From contig NZ_LMNL01000036.1 in assembly GCF_001422985.1 (NCBI RefSeq), positions 193,501 through 257,500 on the forward strand: a stretch of 64,000 nucleotides of DNA, read 5' to 3'. The stretch comes from Methylobacterium sp. Leaf117. Lineage in GTDB: Bacteria; Pseudomonadota; Alphaproteobacteria; Rhizobiales; Beijerinckiaceae. The notes under the pieces were generated by a model. That model ran no database searches. It was not told the origin of the DNA and saw only the letters and a program-made list of their open reading frames with translations. The translations under genes were made by a program, and so were the position numbers. This document shows, piece by piece, positions 41,459 through 49,732 of this stretch; position 1 is the stretch's first letter; every line of letters starts with the position of its first letter.

Positions 41459-42166
41459 TCAGTTCGGCGCTGAAGTCCGATCGTGAGGGGTCGCCGAAGG
41501 GGTCTGATCACCCGAGCTGGCACGCTGGACGGCGGCATTCAGATTTTCAGGATCGAGTGCGCTCGCGACGAATTCGCGGCCGCGGTGGGTTACGTCACGG
41601 GCGTAACGCAGCCCCTGGTCGCGGACCTCATCCGCCCAGGGGCCGACATTCTGGTCCTCGGTTCGGGTTCGCGGCAGCAAGGCTCCGATCAGAAGACCGG
41701 CTGCAAGGCCGACGACGCCTACGAGAAGAGGATTCTCCGCCACGAAGTCCTCGACTGCAGACTTGCCGTCCTGGAGGCGAGCACTGCTGCGATCGCTCAA
41801 ATCGTTGACCCGGCGAAGTCCTTCCCGGTGCGTTTCCGAAGCCCATCCCCGTGCATCATCGTACACGTCCGAGGCGCGCTCCCGAAGATCCTTTGCGGTG
41901 TCCGACAGACGATCGCGGGTGTCGCTCGCCGCGGTGGCAGCCCGATCCCGAAGGTCGCTTGCCCGCGCTGCGGCTTCGTCCGCCATGGACCCTTCATTGA
42001 AGCCACCCGTATGGATACTGTGAGTCTGCGTTCCCGTGTGATGGCTCGGGCTCGGGATGTCGTGCAAAGATCCTTCCGTTTGATGGCCGCGCGGCATCCC
42101 TGCGGCGAGAGCGATATCATCCGGAAGCGAACGATGCTGGTCGCCGGGTTTCTGGGTCGAACTCAT
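41459..42166 (-). CDS. Unknown DUF883/YqjD-like envelope protein
   Basis: A 235-residue protein. After a His/Thr/Pro-rich N-terminus (1-55) there are LEA-like Ala/Asp/Arg repeats (RASDLRDRAATAASDTRDRL, ERASDVYDDARGWASE). A hydrophobic segment (NPLLVGVVGLAAGLLIGALLPR, about 150-170) with YqjD-like spacing follows, then a charged tail. YqjD/ElaB relatives are stress-induced, membrane-anchored and ribosome-associated; the LEA-like part suggests desiccation protection (inference). ATG 42166 has AGGAG upstream. Last gene of the four-gene operon. Confidence 0.75.
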   Translation of the reverse strand: MSSTQKPGDQHRSLPDDIALAAGMPRGHQTEGSLHDIPSPSHHTGTQTHSIHTGGFNEGSMADEAAARASDLRDRAATAASDTRDRLSDTAKDLRERASDVYDDARGWASETHREGLRRVNDLSDRSSARLQDGKSAVEDFVAENPLLVGVVGLAAGLLIGALLPRTRTEDQNVGPWADEVRDQGLRYARDVTHRGREFVASALDPENLNAAVQRASSGDQTPSATPHDRTSAPN

Positions 42167-42255
42167 GGGAAACTCCTGATGGTCGGCGATGGTCTCTGAG
42201 GATCGGGTCACGGTGCCCACGAGGAGCAGATCAGCGTGATCGTTGGCTCAGGACC

Positions 42256-42648
42256 TCAGATCTGCGTTTCGCTCGACAGGGAATGGGCCGGGCGCTGTGT
42301 CGGAAGGTCGGGATCGTAGACGCGGTCGGCTCCGGTCTTCGTGACCGGAAGACCTTCGACGGCGAGACGTCCCCGCCGACGCACCGCCGGGGCGGTCTGG
42401 TTCGTCGACATCCGGTGGAGCAACCAACCGATTCCGGCTGCAATCAGTAGAACCGGGACCGGATTGCGCCGCACGGCTTCGAGTGCGCCATCATAGGCAC
42501 CGCTCAGAGGAGTCTGCCGGGCATTGCCCAGCATCTCGTCGACAATGCTGGAGACCGACAGTCTGTCCTGGATCTGATCGATCGTTTGATCGAGGCGAGC
42601 CCGGCTCGCTTCGATATCCTTTTCGAGGTCGTTCAACGACTCGGTCAT
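42256..42648 (-). CDS. DUF3618 family membrane protein
   Basis: A 130-residue protein with the DUF3618 N-terminus (DLEKDIEASRARLDQTIDQIQDRLS). A membrane segment RRNPVPVLLIAAGIGWLLHRM follows at about 60-80, then a charged tail. Start overlaps the stop of the upstream holin-like gene by 4 bp. In Hyphomicrobiales DUF3618 commonly sits beside holin-like and YqjD-like genes, as here. Confidence 0.85.
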   Translation of the reverse strand: MTESLNDLEKDIEASRARLDQTIDQIQDRLSVSSIVDEMLGNARQTPLSGAYDGALEAVRRNPVPVLLIAAGIGWLLHRMSTNQTAPAVRRRGRLAVEGLPVTKTGADRVYDPDLPTQRPAHSLSSETQI

Positions 42649-43040
42649 CCTGATACCCTTTCGGACAAGGTGCGGGCATCCTGGCGGACCTGACGGGAGG
42701 TACGAACGGGCGCGAGGGTCGACAGGGACATCGCGTTCTTACCGAACAGAGCGAGAGCGACGGCCACGATCAGCAGGACGCCGCCAACGATCAGTGCCGC
42801 GAGGGCTTCCGATTGCACGACGGTGGCCAGCCATTTCACGAGCGCGTCCACCAGGACGAACAAGGCGACGACGCCGAAAACGGCGGCGCCGACCAGGAGT
42901 CCGAGCCCGATGAAGAGCGCGCGGACATTGCTCGTCATCTCGTTTCGGAAGAGAGCGATCTCCTTCCGAGCCAGTTCATTCGTTTCGCGCAGGGCATCGC
43001 CAATGAGGCCCTGAATACTGGATTGCGGACCGGTGGTCAT
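42645..43040 (-). CDS. Phage-holin superfamily protein (Phage_holin_3_6/DUF1469)
   Basis: A 131-residue protein with two hydrophobic helices (LFIGLGLLVGAAVFGVVALFVL at about 43-64 and LAALIVGGVLLIVAVALALFG at about 80-100) after an amphipathic N-terminus (LIGDALRETNELARKEIALFR). Despite its name this family is a chromosomal housekeeping membrane protein. Second gene of the operon; overlaps the next gene by 4 bp. Confidence 0.88.
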   Translation of the reverse strand: MTTGPQSSIQGLIGDALRETNELARKEIALFRNEMTSNVRALFIGLGLLVGAAVFGVVALFVLVDALVKWLATVVQSEALAALIVGGVLLIVAVALALFGKNAMSLSTLAPVRTSRQVRQDARTLSERVSG

Positions 43041-43050
43041 ATCCCGAACC

Positions 43051-43533
43051 TCACAGTCGATGGTGCGTCGGGTAGGTTTCGTTCAGGGGCGCCGCGCTCG
43101 TCGATTTGATGAAGCGCGCGACCACGAAACCGGTCAGGAAGGTGGCGACCGCCACCGCGACGGGAGAGCGGCGAGCGAACGCCTCAGCGTCCTCGTAGAA
43201 CTCCGAGAAGCTGCGCTCCTCGATCGACGTTCCGAGGTGTTCCAGTCCGTCTGCGGCGCTGTCGAAGAAGGCGCGGATGTTGGGCTGAGCCTCGAAGGTC
43301 TTGCTCGACTCCCGCACGGACTTGGCGAGGTCCGTGACCGAACGGGCGGCGTCGCCTTTGCGCTGATCGACGTAGTCAGTGGCATGGGAACGGGCGGCAT
43401 CGACGAAGCTGCGTCCGCGCTCGGCGGCGACGTCTGCGATCCCCTCGACATCGCCGCGCAGCGCTTTCCAGTCGGCCGTCGGGTTCACCGGCTCCGCACC
43501 CGTTGAGGGCCCTGGGGATTGATTTGCGGTCAC
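43051..43533 (-). CDS. Unknown small membrane protein, first gene of the operon
   Basis: A 160-residue protein with a helical, charged body (RGDVEGIADVAAERGRSFVD, SVRESSKTFEAQPNIRAFFD). One membrane helix lies near the C-terminus (RRSPVAVAVATFLTGFVVARFI). It resembles DUF883-type anchors. Start GTG 43533 is decided by GAGGAG exactly 7 bases upstream; a GTG at 43551 would overlap that site. Preceded by a candidate EcfG promoter. Confidence 0.75.
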   Translation of the reverse strand: MTANQSPGPSTGAEPVNPTADWKALRGDVEGIADVAAERGRSFVDAARSHATDYVDQRKGDAARSVTDLAKSVRESSKTFEAQPNIRAFFDSAADGLEHLGTSIEERSFSEFYEDAEAFARRSPVAVAVATFLTGFVVARFIKSTSAAPLNETYPTHHRL

Positions 43534-43583
43534 GGAGACACTCCTCGGCACGGGTTGGGCAGATTACCAATTTGCCACGGTTC

Positions 43584-43609
43584 AACAGCCTCGGGAGAGG
43601 CAGGGTTCC
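43584..43609 (-). promoter_or_regulatory. Candidate EcfG (general stress sigma factor) promoter
   Basis: On the minus strand GGAAC (43609-43605), 17 bases, then TGTT (43587-43584). The EcfG consensus in Methylobacterium is GGAAC-N16/17-CGTT, so only the first -10 base differs. It lies about 50 bp upstream of the operon's GTG start, compatible with a short leader. Confidence 0.55.
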
Positions 43610-43922
43610 GCTCTTCGTAACACCCTCGACAGCAAGAGCCTCAGCCGCCGTTCAGGTCGAACTCGCTAAACCGTCTAAGCTTGACCGTCGTAAACCGGCG
43701 GTCATGCATCTTATGCGCCGAAAGGCATCGCTGATCAGGGCGAGGTGAGGTTCAAGCTGCCGTTGTTCGCCGTGAACCCGAGGCATTCAGGCCTTGACCC
43801 AGATGCATCGAACGCGCTTGGCTGCATCGACGGATCGCGCTTGGCTTCCGCGCGTTCACCCAATGTATCATTTCGGTCGAACGCGCTTGTGCGTAAGACC
43901 CGTGAGGACCGGAGCCGGCTTC
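43610..43922. other. Divergent intergenic region, no gene recognised
   Basis: About 313 bp between the stress-type operon and otsA. Three short CGCGCTTG repeats occur near 43810-43890, twice within AACGCGCTTG. No convincing ORF or RNA was found. Confidence 0.5.
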
Positions 43923-45344
43923 GTGGCACGTCTCGTCATCGTATCGAACCGCGTTGCAATCCCCGAGGAAGGGGGCAAGGCTGTGGCGGCCGGTGGTCTC
44001 GCCGTCGCCGTCAAGGAAGCGTTCACCGCTTACGAGGGGTTGTGGTTCGGCTGGAGCGGAAACGTCGTCGAGAACCCTTCGAGTGAGCCGACCCTGATCG
44101 ACCGGGGGCATATCAGTTACGCCGTGGTCGATCTGTCACCCCAAGACCATCGCGAGTATTACAGCGGTTTCGCCAACCGCGCCCTTTGGCCGATCATGCA
44201 CTACAGGCTCGGCCTCGGTGCATTCTCGCGCTCGGATTACGCCGGCTATCAGCGGGTCAATCGCATCTTCGCGCGCGCCCTGGCCAATCTCGTGGAGCCC
44301 GATGACATCATCTGGGTGCACGATTATCATCTTCTCCCCCTGGCTTCGGAACTACGTGGCCTCGGGATCGCAAATCCCATCGGCTACTTCCACCACATTC
44401 CCTGGCCGGCGGCCGACGTGTTCAACACGCTGCCGGCGAGCGGCGATCTGTTGCGCGGGATCGCCGATTACGATCTCATTGGCTTGCAGACCGATCCCGA
44501 CGTCCACAACCTGACGCGTAATCTCATCGACGAACTCCGGGCGATTCCCCTCGGCGGCGGCTCGCTGATGGTGGATGGACGCCGTACCCGAATCCGCAGC
44601 TTCCCGATCGGCATCGATGTCGCTGGGTTCAAGGAAGCTGCCGAGAACGCCGGGTCGAACCGCACGGTTCGCGAAACGATGGCTGGATTGCGGACGCGGA
44701 AGCTCCTGATCGGCGTCGATCGGCTCGACTATTCGAAGGGCGTGCCTGAGCGAATGGAGGCCGTCGATCGGTTCTTCGCTTCCAACCCCGATCAGCGCGG
44801 TAACGTGGTCTATCTGCAGATCACGCCGAAATCTCGGACCGAAGTCCCCGAGTACGAAGATCTCAGCAGAGAGGTGAACGAGACCGTCGGGCACATCAAC
44901 GGAACCCTCGGTGAACCGAACTGGACGCCGATCCAGTACGTCACCAAGGCCTATCCACGCCCAGTCCTGGCGGGCCTCTATCGTGCGGCGCGGGTCGGGC
45001 TGGTGACGCCGATGCGCGATGGCATGAACCTTGTCGCCAAGGAATACGTCGTCGCTCAAACCGAGGAGGATCCTGGCGTCCTCGTGCTGTCGAAATTTGC
45101 CGGTGCCGCGCGACAGTTGCCCGAGGCTCTTCTGGTCAATCCCTACGACCGGTTCGAGGTGGCGGAAGCGATCCGGACGGCGCTCTACATGCCGCGTGGC
45201 GAGCGCCTGGAGCGGTGGAAGCCGATGTTGGAGCGCATGACGCGCGAGGATGTCGATTGGTGGGCCCGCAACTTCATGGCGGAGCTCGAGAATTTTCGGA
45301 CGATCGAGCGTGAGCCACCTCGCACGGCGGCCGCTGCGGAATGA
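43923..45344 (+). CDS. otsA: Alpha,alpha-trehalose-phosphate synthase (UDP-forming)
   Basis: A 473-residue GT20 glycosyltransferase making trehalose-6-phosphate from UDP-glucose and glucose-6-phosphate. N-terminal VIVSNRVAIPEEGGKAVAAG, IWVHDYHLLPLA, GIGxR-type SFPIGIDV, GVDRLDYSKGVPERMEAVDR, and the donor-binding TPMRDGMNLVAKEYV are all visible. GTG 43923 puts the conserved LVIVSNR immediately after the start and has GGAG upstream; the longer frame upstream lacks similarity. No otsB follows; glgX is 53 bp downstream. Confidence 0.95.
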   Translation: MARLVIVSNRVAIPEEGGKAVAAGGLAVAVKEAFTAYEGLWFGWSGNVVENPSSEPTLIDRGHISYAVVDLSPQDHREYYSGFANRALWPIMHYRLGLGAFSRSDYAGYQRVNRIFARALANLVEPDDIIWVHDYHLLPLASELRGLGIANPIGYFHHIPWPAADVFNTLPASGDLLRGIADYDLIGLQTDPDVHNLTRNLIDELRAIPLGGGSLMVDGRRTRIRSFPIGIDVAGFKEAAENAGSNRTVRETMAGLRTRKLLIGVDRLDYSKGVPERMEAVDRFFASNPDQRGNVVYLQITPKSRTEVPEYEDLSREVNETVGHINGTLGEPNWTPIQYVTKAYPRPVLAGLYRAARVGLVTPMRDGMNLVAKEYVVAQTEEDPGVLVLSKFAGAARQLPEALLVNPYDRFEVAEAIRTALYMPRGERLERWKPMLERMTREDVDWWARNFMAELENFRTIEREPPRTAAAAE

Positions 45345-45397
45345 TCATCCGGCGTCGTCCTTCGGCGCCTTGAACCCGGGACGGCACCAACTTCTTG

Positions 45398-47512
45398 ATG
45401 GCTACGGATAACATGATCGGCGTCGAAGACGGCGTGCCGGCGCCCTTCGGCGCCCATTTCGATGGGCGCGGCGTCAATTTCGCGCTCTTCTCGCAGCACG
45501 CAACGGCCGTCGATCTCTGCTTGTTCGACCACGGCGAACGCCATGAGACGCGCCGCATCCGCTTGCCCTGTCGAACGGACGACGTCTGGCACGGCTACCT
45601 GCGCGGCGTCTTCCCCGGGCAACTTTATGGCTACCGCGTCCACGGACCCTGGGACCCTGCGAACGGTCATCGGTTCAATCCCGCCAAATTGCTGCTCGAT
45701 CCCTATGCGCGGGATATCCAGGGACGAATCCGCTGGCACGATTCGCTCTACGGCCACCGGCGGGGGCTTCAGCGGCCCGACCAGATCGATCGACGTGACA
45801 GCGCGGCGTTCATGCCCCGGGGCATCGTGACACCGCCGGAAGTTCCCGACCTCGCCGTCAGCCCAGTCCGGCGACCCTTGTCGCAGACCGTCATCTACGA
45901 AGCGCACGTCAAGGCCCTCACTCAGACCCACCCGGACGTTCCGGAAGCGGCGCGGGGTACCTACGCGGCCCTGGCCCACCCGGCGATCATCGAGCATCTG
46001 CTGAAGCTCGGTGTCACGGCTATCGAGTTGCTGCCGATCCAGGCCTTCGCCGACGACCGCTTCCTGGTGGAAAAGGGGTTGGTCAACTTCTGGGGCTACT
46101 CGCCGCTGAACTACTTCGCTGCAGACCCGCGCTATCGCGGGCCAGCCGGCATCGGGGGCCTGCGCGCTGCCATCCGGGAACTCGCAGCCGCCGAGATCGA
46201 GGTGATCCTTGATGTCGTCTACAATCACACGGCGGAGGCCGACCACAGCGGCCCGTCCCTGTCGTTCCGCGGCGTCGACAACGCCAGCTACTACAAACTC
46301 GATCCGAGCAATCCTCGCGACACACTCGATTGCACCGGGTGCGGCAATACCCTGGACCTCGACCATCCGCGCGTCATGCAGTTGGTCCTCGATTCCCTGC
46401 GCCATTGGGTGACCGCTTACGGGGTTGCGGGCTTCCGTTTCGATCTCGCGAGCAGCTTGGCGCGCAACCCGCATGATTTCAGCGCAAAGGCCGCCTTCTT
46501 CCAGGCCGTCGCCCAGGACCCGATCCTGGCGCACGTCAAGATGATTGCAGAACCCTGGGACATCGGTGCCGGCGGCTATCAGCTCGGTGGTTATCCCCGA
46601 GGCTGGAGCGAGTGGAATGACCAATTCCGCGATAGCATCCGGGGTTTCTGGCGTGGGGATCGCGGAACGCTCGCAAAAGTCACACAGGGACTCTCCGGTT
46701 CACGCGAGATCTTCGCCGCCTCCGGTCGCTGGCCCCTCGCCAGCATCAACTTCGCGGCGTCCCACGACGGCTTCACCCTGGCGGATGTCGTTGCCTACGA
46801 GGAGAAGCACAACCTTGCGAATGGCGAGGACAACCGTGACGGACACGGGCATAACCTCTCTCGCAACTACGGAGTCGAGGGTGGAACCGACGACCTTGCC
46901 ATTCTCAACCTGAGGAACCGCCAGAAGCGCAATCTCCTGGCGATGGTGTTCCTGGCTCAGGGTGTTCCAATGCTGCTGATGGGCGACGAGCGATCCCGCA
47001 GCCAAGGCGGCAACAACAATGCCTATGCGCAGGACAACACCACCAGCTGGATGGATTGGGAGACCGATCCCGACCCGAGCCTCGCCACGTTCATCGGCAA
47101 CCTCACACGGCTTCGCCGGGAGCAACCGGCGCTTCGCCGTCGGGCCTATCTCACCGGTGCGTTCACCGAGAGCGAATCCCTGCGCGACGTTCACTGGCTC
47201 GCGCCCCAAGGGGCAGAAATGGGGGATCAGGATTGGGTCGACCCTGAGCGCCAAACATTCGGGATGCAGATCGGCAATGATCTACCGCAGGCCGATCGGC
47301 TCCTGATCCTGGTGAACGCGGCCGATACGCCGTGCGACTTCACCTTGGCGCCGGTCATCGGCGGGCCGTGGACTTTGATCTTCGATACCACCCGTCAGGC
47401 TGGGTCCGTGCCCGCCGGACAGCCCCTGTTCCCAGTCGGCGCCGGCGTCCACCTCGAGGCTCAGGCGGTCTACGTTCTGCGGGCCCGCCCGGCATCGGCT
47501 TACCGGACTTAG
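45398..47512 (+). CDS. glgX: Glycogen debranching protein GlgX (GH13 isoamylase type)
   Basis: A 704-residue cytosolic enzyme that cuts alpha-1,6 branches of limit dextrin. The CBM48-type N-terminus (GAHFDGRGVNFALFSQHATAV) is followed by the GH13 barrel. Visible are EVILDVVYNHTAEADH, GFRFDLASSLA (nucleophile Asp), MIAEPWDIGAGGYQLG (acid Glu), ASHDGFTLADVV, and the GlgX-specific SQGGNNNAYAQDN and LRNRQKRNLLAM. ATG 45398 was chosen; a TTG one codon upstream and ATG 45413 are possible. Products feed the trehalose-cutting TreY/TreZ downstream. Confidence 0.94.
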   Translation: MATDNMIGVEDGVPAPFGAHFDGRGVNFALFSQHATAVDLCLFDHGERHETRRIRLPCRTDDVWHGYLRGVFPGQLYGYRVHGPWDPANGHRFNPAKLLLDPYARDIQGRIRWHDSLYGHRRGLQRPDQIDRRDSAAFMPRGIVTPPEVPDLAVSPVRRPLSQTVIYEAHVKALTQTHPDVPEAARGTYAALAHPAIIEHLLKLGVTAIELLPIQAFADDRFLVEKGLVNFWGYSPLNYFAADPRYRGPAGIGGLRAAIRELAAAEIEVILDVVYNHTAEADHSGPSLSFRGVDNASYYKLDPSNPRDTLDCTGCGNTLDLDHPRVMQLVLDSLRHWVTAYGVAGFRFDLASSLARNPHDFSAKAAFFQAVAQDPILAHVKMIAEPWDIGAGGYQLGGYPRGWSEWNDQFRDSIRGFWRGDRGTLAKVTQGLSGSREIFAASGRWPLASINFAASHDGFTLADVVAYEEKHNLANGEDNRDGHGHNLSRNYGVEGGTDDLAILNLRNRQKRNLLAMVFLAQGVPMLLMGDERSRSQGGNNNAYAQDNTTSWMDWETDPDPSLATFIGNLTRLRREQPALRRRAYLTGAFTESESLRDVHWLAPQGAEMGDQDWVDPERQTFGMQIGNDLPQADRLLILVNAADTPCDFTLAPVIGGPWTLIFDTTRQAGSVPAGQPLFPVGAGVHLEAQAVYVLRARPASAYRT

Positions 47513-47929
47513 GTCGGAAAGCCGTCTTCTCGGCACAACTTTTCACCGGCGGAGCCAGTGAGGCAGCGATTCCGACCGCCTCTGCTCTGGGCTCCGGCCT
47601 ACCTGCAGAGAGGTCTCAGACGCTCATGCGCCGGAAAGTCGTGAAGTCCTGCGCTTCTGCGGTGACGCACGCCACCGCTGCTGCGGCGCCGAAATTTCGA
47701 TCTCTGAGCACCGAGAGAGGAAGCGCAGGCGCGGTCATCCGCAGACCCTGATGGTCTACCAACCGGTAAGGCGCACAAGAGATCGATGCCAGATGGTTGT
47801 CGCTTCCGGGCCACGCTTCGTCGCGCGGTCGAAGCCGAAGGGAACAAGAGGCGGCGGCCCGGCTTCTGCAAGGTGCGACGGACGCTCACTGACCCCTGGC
47901 GAACGCGAGACACGGAAGATGACAGTCTG
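47513..47929. other. 417-bp region without a recognised gene
   Basis: Lies between glgX and treZ. An Arg/Ser-rich frame crosses it on the minus strand (47599-47949) but shows no domain and overlaps treZ, so it is rejected as a gene. The region could hold the treZ promoter; nothing specific was recognised. Confidence 0.5.
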
Positions 47930-49732
47930 ATGCGGCGCGCCCACAGCATGGCCTTCGGCAGCGAATTGATGAAGGATGGCGTCCGGTTTGCCCTGTGGGC
48001 GCCGACGGCGAAGGACGTGGCCCTCGTCCTGGACGGAACAGATCACGCGATCCCGGATGCTGGCGAGGGATGGCGTGAAGTGACGGTGCCGGGGACCCGA
48101 AGCGGCGCGCGATACGGCTACCGCATCGATGGCGACCTCGTGGTGCCGGATCCTGCATCGCGTTTTCAACCGGACGACGTTTCGGGGCTGAGCGAGGTCA
48201 TCGACCCGCGAGCCTATGAATGGACCGATTCCGACTGGACCGGACGTCCGTGGGAAGAGGTGGTCCTGTACGAGGTGCATGTGGGCACCGCGACCCCCGA
48301 GGGCACTTATGGGGCCCTTGAAGCCAAGCTCGACGATCTGCGCGACCTCGGCGTCACGGCGATCGAGCTTCTGCCGCTCGCCGACTTTCAGGGCACGCGA
48401 AACTGGGGCTACGACGGTGTGCTCCCCTATGCACCGGACGGTGTTTACGGTCGTCCGGAAAATCTTAAGCGTCTGATCGACAAGGCCCACAGTCTTGGCC
48501 TGATGGTGTTTCTAGATGCGGTGTACAACCACTTCGGCCCGACCGGAAACTATTTGAACGCCTACGCGAAGACGTTCTTCACCGAGCGCCATCAAACCCC
48601 GTGGGGCGCGGGGATCAACTTCGACGGTGAGACGAGCGGTCGTGTGGTACGCGACTTCTTCATTGAGAATTCAATCTATTGGCTGGAGGAGTTTCACTTC
48701 GACGGCCTGCGCTTCGATGCCGTTCACGCCATTCTCGATGATTCCGATAAGCATTTCATCGGGGAGCTCGCCGAGACCATTCGCGCTCGACTTCCAGGGC
48801 GTCACATTCACCTGGTGCTGGAGAACGAGGCCAACCAGGCCCGGTGGCTGGAGCGGAACGCCGATGGGCAGCCGATCCAGCACACTGCCCAATGGGCGGA
48901 CGACCTTCATCATTGCTGGCACGTGCTGCTGACCGGTGAGGATGCCGGCTACTACGCCAGCTTTGCCGACAAGCCGGTGGCGCATTTGGCTCGCTGCCTG
49001 TCAGAGGGCTTCGCCTATCAGGGGGAGCCGTTCCCGACGCTCGACAATCACCCGCGCGGCGAGCCGTCTGCTCACCTGCCGCCCTCGGCCTTCGTCACCT
49101 TCCTACAGAACCACGATCAGGTCGGTAATCGGGCGCTGGGCGAACGTCTCAACACTCTCTGCGACCCTGAAAAGCTTGCGCTTGCCCGGGCTGGGCTGTT
49201 GCTCAGCCCCCAGATTCCTATGCTGTGGATGGGCGAGGAGTGGTCGGCGACGGCTCCGTTCCTGTTCTTCGTCGATTTCGCGCCGGACGAAGACCTGAAC
49301 AAAGCCGTCCGCGAGGGGCGGCGTCGGGAGTTCAAGAGCTTTGCAGCCTTTGCCGACGATACGTCGGTGATTCCCGATCCGACGGAGGAAAAGACCTTCA
49401 CGGATTCCCGTATCGATTGGGCCGAGCGCTCCCAGCCTCAGCATCGCGCTGTGCTCGCGGACACGCGAAACCTCCTCCAGATCCGCCATCAATCCGTCGT
49501 GCCTCTCACCAAAACCCGCTACCTTGGTGCCGAAGTGACGCTCCCTCGGCCTGACGTCGTCGACTGCACGTGGAGATACGAGGGTGGCTTCCTGCGGTTC
49601 GTCGCCAATGTGGGGACGGACGACTTCGCGGTGGAGCGCGACGGCAGCCAGGTTATCTGGTCGAGCGGGACCGGAAACGGATCGATCGAACTCCCGTCCT
49701 GGACGGGTGTCTTCCTGACGGGTGTGAAGTGA
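47930..49732 (+). CDS. treZ: Malto-oligosyltrehalose trehalohydrolase
   Basis: A 600-residue GH13 enzyme that releases trehalose from maltooligosyltrehalose made by TreY. N-terminal VRFALWAPTAKDVALVLDG is the CBM48-type domain. The barrel has NWGYDGVLPYAPDGVYG, LDAVYNHFGPTGNYL, GLRFDAVHAI (nucleophile), VLENEANQA (acid) and LQNHDQVGNRALGERL. ATG 47930 gives a normal TreZ length. Its stop overlaps the next gene's ATG (TGATG), so TreZ and the MalQ-TreY fusion are made together. Confidence 0.96.
   Translation: MRRAHSMAFGSELMKDGVRFALWAPTAKDVALVLDGTDHAIPDAGEGWREVTVPGTRSGARYGYRIDGDLVVPDPASRFQPDDVSGLSEVIDPRAYEWTDSDWTGRPWEEVVLYEVHVGTATPEGTYGALEAKLDDLRDLGVTAIELLPLADFQGTRNWGYDGVLPYAPDGVYGRPENLKRLIDKAHSLGLMVFLDAVYNHFGPTGNYLNAYAKTFFTERHQTPWGAGINFDGETSGRVVRDFFIENSIYWLEEFHFDGLRFDAVHAILDDSDKHFIGELAETIRARLPGRHIHLVLENEANQARWLERNADGQPIQHTAQWADDLHHCWHVLLTGEDAGYYASFADKPVAHLARCLSEGFAYQGEPFPTLDNHPRGEPSAHLPPSAFVTFLQNHDQVGNRALGERLNTLCDPEKLALARAGLLLSPQIPMLWMGEEWSATAPFLFFVDFAPDEDLNKAVREGRRREFKSFAAFADDTSVIPDPTEEKTFTDSRIDWAERSQPQHRAVLADTRNLLQIRHQSVVPLTKTRYLGAEVTLPRPDVVDCTWRYEGGFLRFVANVGTDDFAVERDGSQVIWSSGTGNGSIELPSWTGVFLTGVK

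Noticed and set aside
42645..43040. Prophage remnant because of a holin-family protein
   Set aside because: This family is a chromosomal membrane protein and its neighbours are DUF3618/DUF883 types. There are no integrase, capsid or att-like repeats.
47599..47949. A 116-residue minus-strand ORF in the glgX-treZ gap
   Set aside because: Arg/Ser-rich with no domain, overlaps the treZ start and has no plausible ribosome-binding site.
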